DNA from: Bacteroidales bacterium
GTDB lineage: Bacteria > Bacteroidota > Bacteroidia > Bacteroidales > B18-G4
DNA: 64,000 bases
Reading direction: 5' to 3'
Assembly: GCA_018401355.1 (NCBI GenBank)
Contig: JAGYLD010000001.1
Location: 51,606-115,605, forward strand
Each line of letters opens with the position of its first letter. Position 1 is the first letter of the stretch. The position numbers and the translations under genes were made by a program. The notes beneath the pieces were generated by a model that worked only from the letters and a program-made list of their open reading frames with translations, was not told where the DNA came from and did no database searches. Of this stretch, positions 62,544 to 64,000 are shown in pieces.

Positions 62544-63938
62544 ATGAAGAAAAATCCCGTGATCATAGAAAACCTCAGTATCCTCGATGCAGGATCAGAA
62601 GGAAAAGCTGTAGGCCGGACAGAAAACAAAGTGGTTTTTGTGCCATTTGCAGTTCCCGGTGACGTTTGTGATGTGCGCATCATCAAGAAGAGAAAAAACT
62701 ATCTCGAAGGAAGGATTGTCAATATCCATCAATATTCAGACAAGCGGACCGATCCCCTGTGCAAGCATTTTGGTGCATGTGGTGGCTGCAAGTGGCAAAA
62801 TATGGACTATCACCACCAGCTTTTTTTCAAGCAAAAGCAGGTGGAGGATAACCTCCGGAGGATCGGCCATCTTGAGCTGCCTGAGATCAACCCCATCCTG
62901 GCATCTGAAAACAAATACTATTACAGGAACAAGCTTGAGTTTACTTTTTCTAACAGGAAATGGTTCGTAGACAAAAGCGATCTTGATGCAAATCCAAACA
63001 AAAATGGACTCGGATTCCACCTTCCGGGAATGTTTGACAGGATCCTTGACCTTGATGAATGCCATCTCCAGGCAGAACCTTCAGACAAAATACGGCTCGC
63101 CGCCCGGGATTATGCCCTGAAAAAAGAATTAACATTCTACGATGTGAAAACATGGGAAGGATTCCTGCGAAACCTTGTCATAAGAAACTCAAGCACCGGT
63201 GACCTTATGGTCATCCTGGTGGTGAATAAAAACCGGCAGGAAGACATCCTGGATTTCCTGGAATATCTGAAGACCAGCTTCCCTGAAATCACCTCTTTGC
63301 ATTACGTTATTAATACCAAAAGAAATCCTGACCTTTCCGACCTTGACATCATCCATTTTGCAGGCGAACCATACATCACTGAAGACCTTGACGACCTGAA
63401 ATTCAGGATCGGCCCCAAATCATTTTTTCAGACAAACTCTACCCAGGCCTTGCAACTTTACAGGAAAGCACTTGATTTTGCAAAGCTTTCAGGTACTGAA
63501 GTTGTTTATGACCTCTATTGCGGAACAGGAACCATTTCCAGTTTTGTTGCCCGGAATGCGAAAATAGTCCATGGTATTGAATACGTGAAAGATGCCGTTG
63601 AGGATGCCCGCAAAAACAGCCGGTTGAACAAGATCAACAATACGCGCTTTTATTCCGGGGATATTGCAAAGAACCTGAATCCTGATTTCGTCAGGAAAAC
63701 AGGAAAACCGGATGTCATCATCACCGACCCGCCCCGGGCAGGAATGGTTGAAAAGGTCATACGGCAAATTCTAGATATTGAACCCGGTCGGATCGTCTAC
63801 ATCTCCTGCAACCCCGCCACCCAGGCCCGCGACCTCGCCATCCTGGCCGAAAAATACAAAATTACCGGCGTACAACCCGTGGACATGTTCCCGCATACGC
63901 AGCATGTGGAGAATGTGGTGGGGTTGGAGAAGAGGTAG
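62544..63938 (+). CDS. rlmD: 23S rRNA (uracil-C5)-methyltransferase, RlmD/RumA family
   Basis: 464 residues from ATG 62544 (MKKNPVIIENLSILDAG); a GTG at 62409 would add 45 unrelated residues. TRAM domain at ~5-62, [4Fe-4S] ligands Cys73, 79, 82 and 173 (PLCKHFGACGGC and DECHLQ), SAM-binding VYDLYCGTGTISSF, DPPRAG and the catalytic Cys in YISCNPATQARDL. It methylates a uridine of 23S rRNA; U1939 by homology, though RlmCD-like enzymes may modify two sites. A TATCTTTG at 62525-62532 might be a -7 element, but it lies very close to the start. Confidence 0.92.
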   Translation: MKKNPVIIENLSILDAGSEGKAVGRTENKVVFVPFAVPGDVCDVRIIKKRKNYLEGRIVNIHQYSDKRTDPLCKHFGACGGCKWQNMDYHHQLFFKQKQVEDNLRRIGHLELPEINPILASENKYYYRNKLEFTFSNRKWFVDKSDLDANPNKNGLGFHLPGMFDRILDLDECHLQAEPSDKIRLAARDYALKKELTFYDVKTWEGFLRNLVIRNSSTGDLMVILVVNKNRQEDILDFLEYLKTSFPEITSLHYVINTKRNPDLSDLDIIHFAGEPYITEDLDDLKFRIGPKSFFQTNSTQALQLYRKALDFAKLSGTEVVYDLYCGTGTISSFVARNAKIVHGIEYVKDAVEDARKNSRLNKINNTRFYSGDIAKNLNPDFVRKTGKPDVIITDPPRAGMVEKVIRQILDIEPGRIVYISCNPATQARDLAILAEKYKITGVQPVDMFPHTQHVENVVGLEKR

Positions 63939-63969
63939 TTTGCAGATAAAGATTTAGTTGTTTGAAATT

Positions 63970-64000
63970 GGACTCTAAGGGATTCTGGATTCTGGACTCT
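63970..64000 (+). repeat. GGAYTCT heptamer repeat at the right edge
   Basis: GGACTCT (63970-63976), a 3-base gap, then GGATTCT, GGATTCT and GGACTCT in tandem to the last base. It starts 32 bp after the rlmD stop and probably continues past the window. Unit length is 7 bp. It is not a multiple of 3 and does not code for anything recognisable, so it is an intergenic simple repeat. Confidence 0.7.

Noticed and set aside
1-64000. Mobile elements, prophage, CRISPR, rRNA or tRNA genes
   Set aside because: I scanned for transposase/integrase motifs, regular spaced repeats and tRNA-like arms and saw none. tRNA detection by eye is imperfect, so a covariance-model scan would be decisive.

Overview
The window is about 64 kb of compact, AT-rich (roughly 40% GC by eye) chromosomal DNA from a member of the Bacteroidetes (Bacteroidota). 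It looks like the Bacteroidales/Marinilabiliales type, but I cannot name a genus. The placement rests on several things seen together. There is a PorQ homologue of the type IX secretion system, a long (~320 aa) NusB, a signal peptidase I with an N-terminal DUF5684-like segment, and DUF3276, DUF5683 and DUF2807 proteins. The gene order parA-parB-DUF5683-dapB-lepB is conserved in this phylum. Promoters fit the phylum-specific TTG/TAnnTTTG pattern and Shine-Dalgarno sequences are scarce. I found no rRNA, tRNA, CRISPR array, transposase, integrase or prophage gene.

Layout. 1-2974: an efflux operon read leftward (tetR, tolC, adaptor; the pump itself is beyond the left edge) with a promoter and a palindromic operator. 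3043-5852: a decayed epimerase, a VOC protein, a divergent Nramp-like transporter and an Rrf2 regulator. 5940-14067: universal stress protein, a large glycosyltransferase fusion, a 2-oxoacid dehydrogenase E2, a DnaQ-like exonuclease, GapN-type dehydrogenase, a YciI-like protein and an FAH hydrolase. 14094-23360, mostly leftward: dciA-recF-ispH, porQ, a DUF2807 lipoprotein, aconitase, a propeller-transglutaminase protein and nusB. 23560-29708: recQ and 3-methyladenine glycosylase, then HU, fmt, a TPR protein, trmH and a very long THX ribosomal protein. 29842-32452: an overlapping MurD-like ligase and MurL-like epimerase. 32608-33535: two gene remnants (yqgE/algH and a DUF5011 lipoprotein). 33689-36510: citrate lyase as a fused CitD-CitE plus CitF. 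37049-47720: a long rightward housekeeping block (DUF3276, parAB, DUF5683, dapB, lepB, DUF4412-like, ftsK, lolA-like) ending in an ECF sigma/anti-sigma/periplasmic protein trio. 48395-49762: a vitamin-type uptake cassette (YkoF-like, PnuC, NadR-like kinase). 49802-54621: a small surface-glycan group. 55106-63938: an ICMT-like methyltransferase, parE, NAD(P)HX repair enzyme, a TonB-dependent receptor with a small membrane protein, and rlmD.

How it fits together. Most of the window is conserved core: chromosome replication and segregation (recF, dciA, parAB, ftsK, parE), repair (recQ, alkyladenine glycosylase, exonuclease), envelope building (MurL/MurD2, LepB, LolA-like, PorQ, glycan genes) and central metabolism (aconitase, citrate lyase, GapN, E2). 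The most notable item is the MurL-MurD2 pair, which predicts that D-glutamate enters peptidoglycan by ligating L-Glu and then epimerising it on the UDP-sugar peptide. This route is known from Xanthomonas and is not the usual MurI/MurD route. Other items worth a second look are the Nramp homologue without the DPGN and MPH metal-binding motifs, the glycosyltransferase fused to a phosphoglycosyltransferase-like domain whose catalytic core appears to be missing, the CitD-CitE fusion, the THX protein with a ~130-residue Lys/Glu tail, and three gene remnants that show decay in an otherwise tight chromosome.
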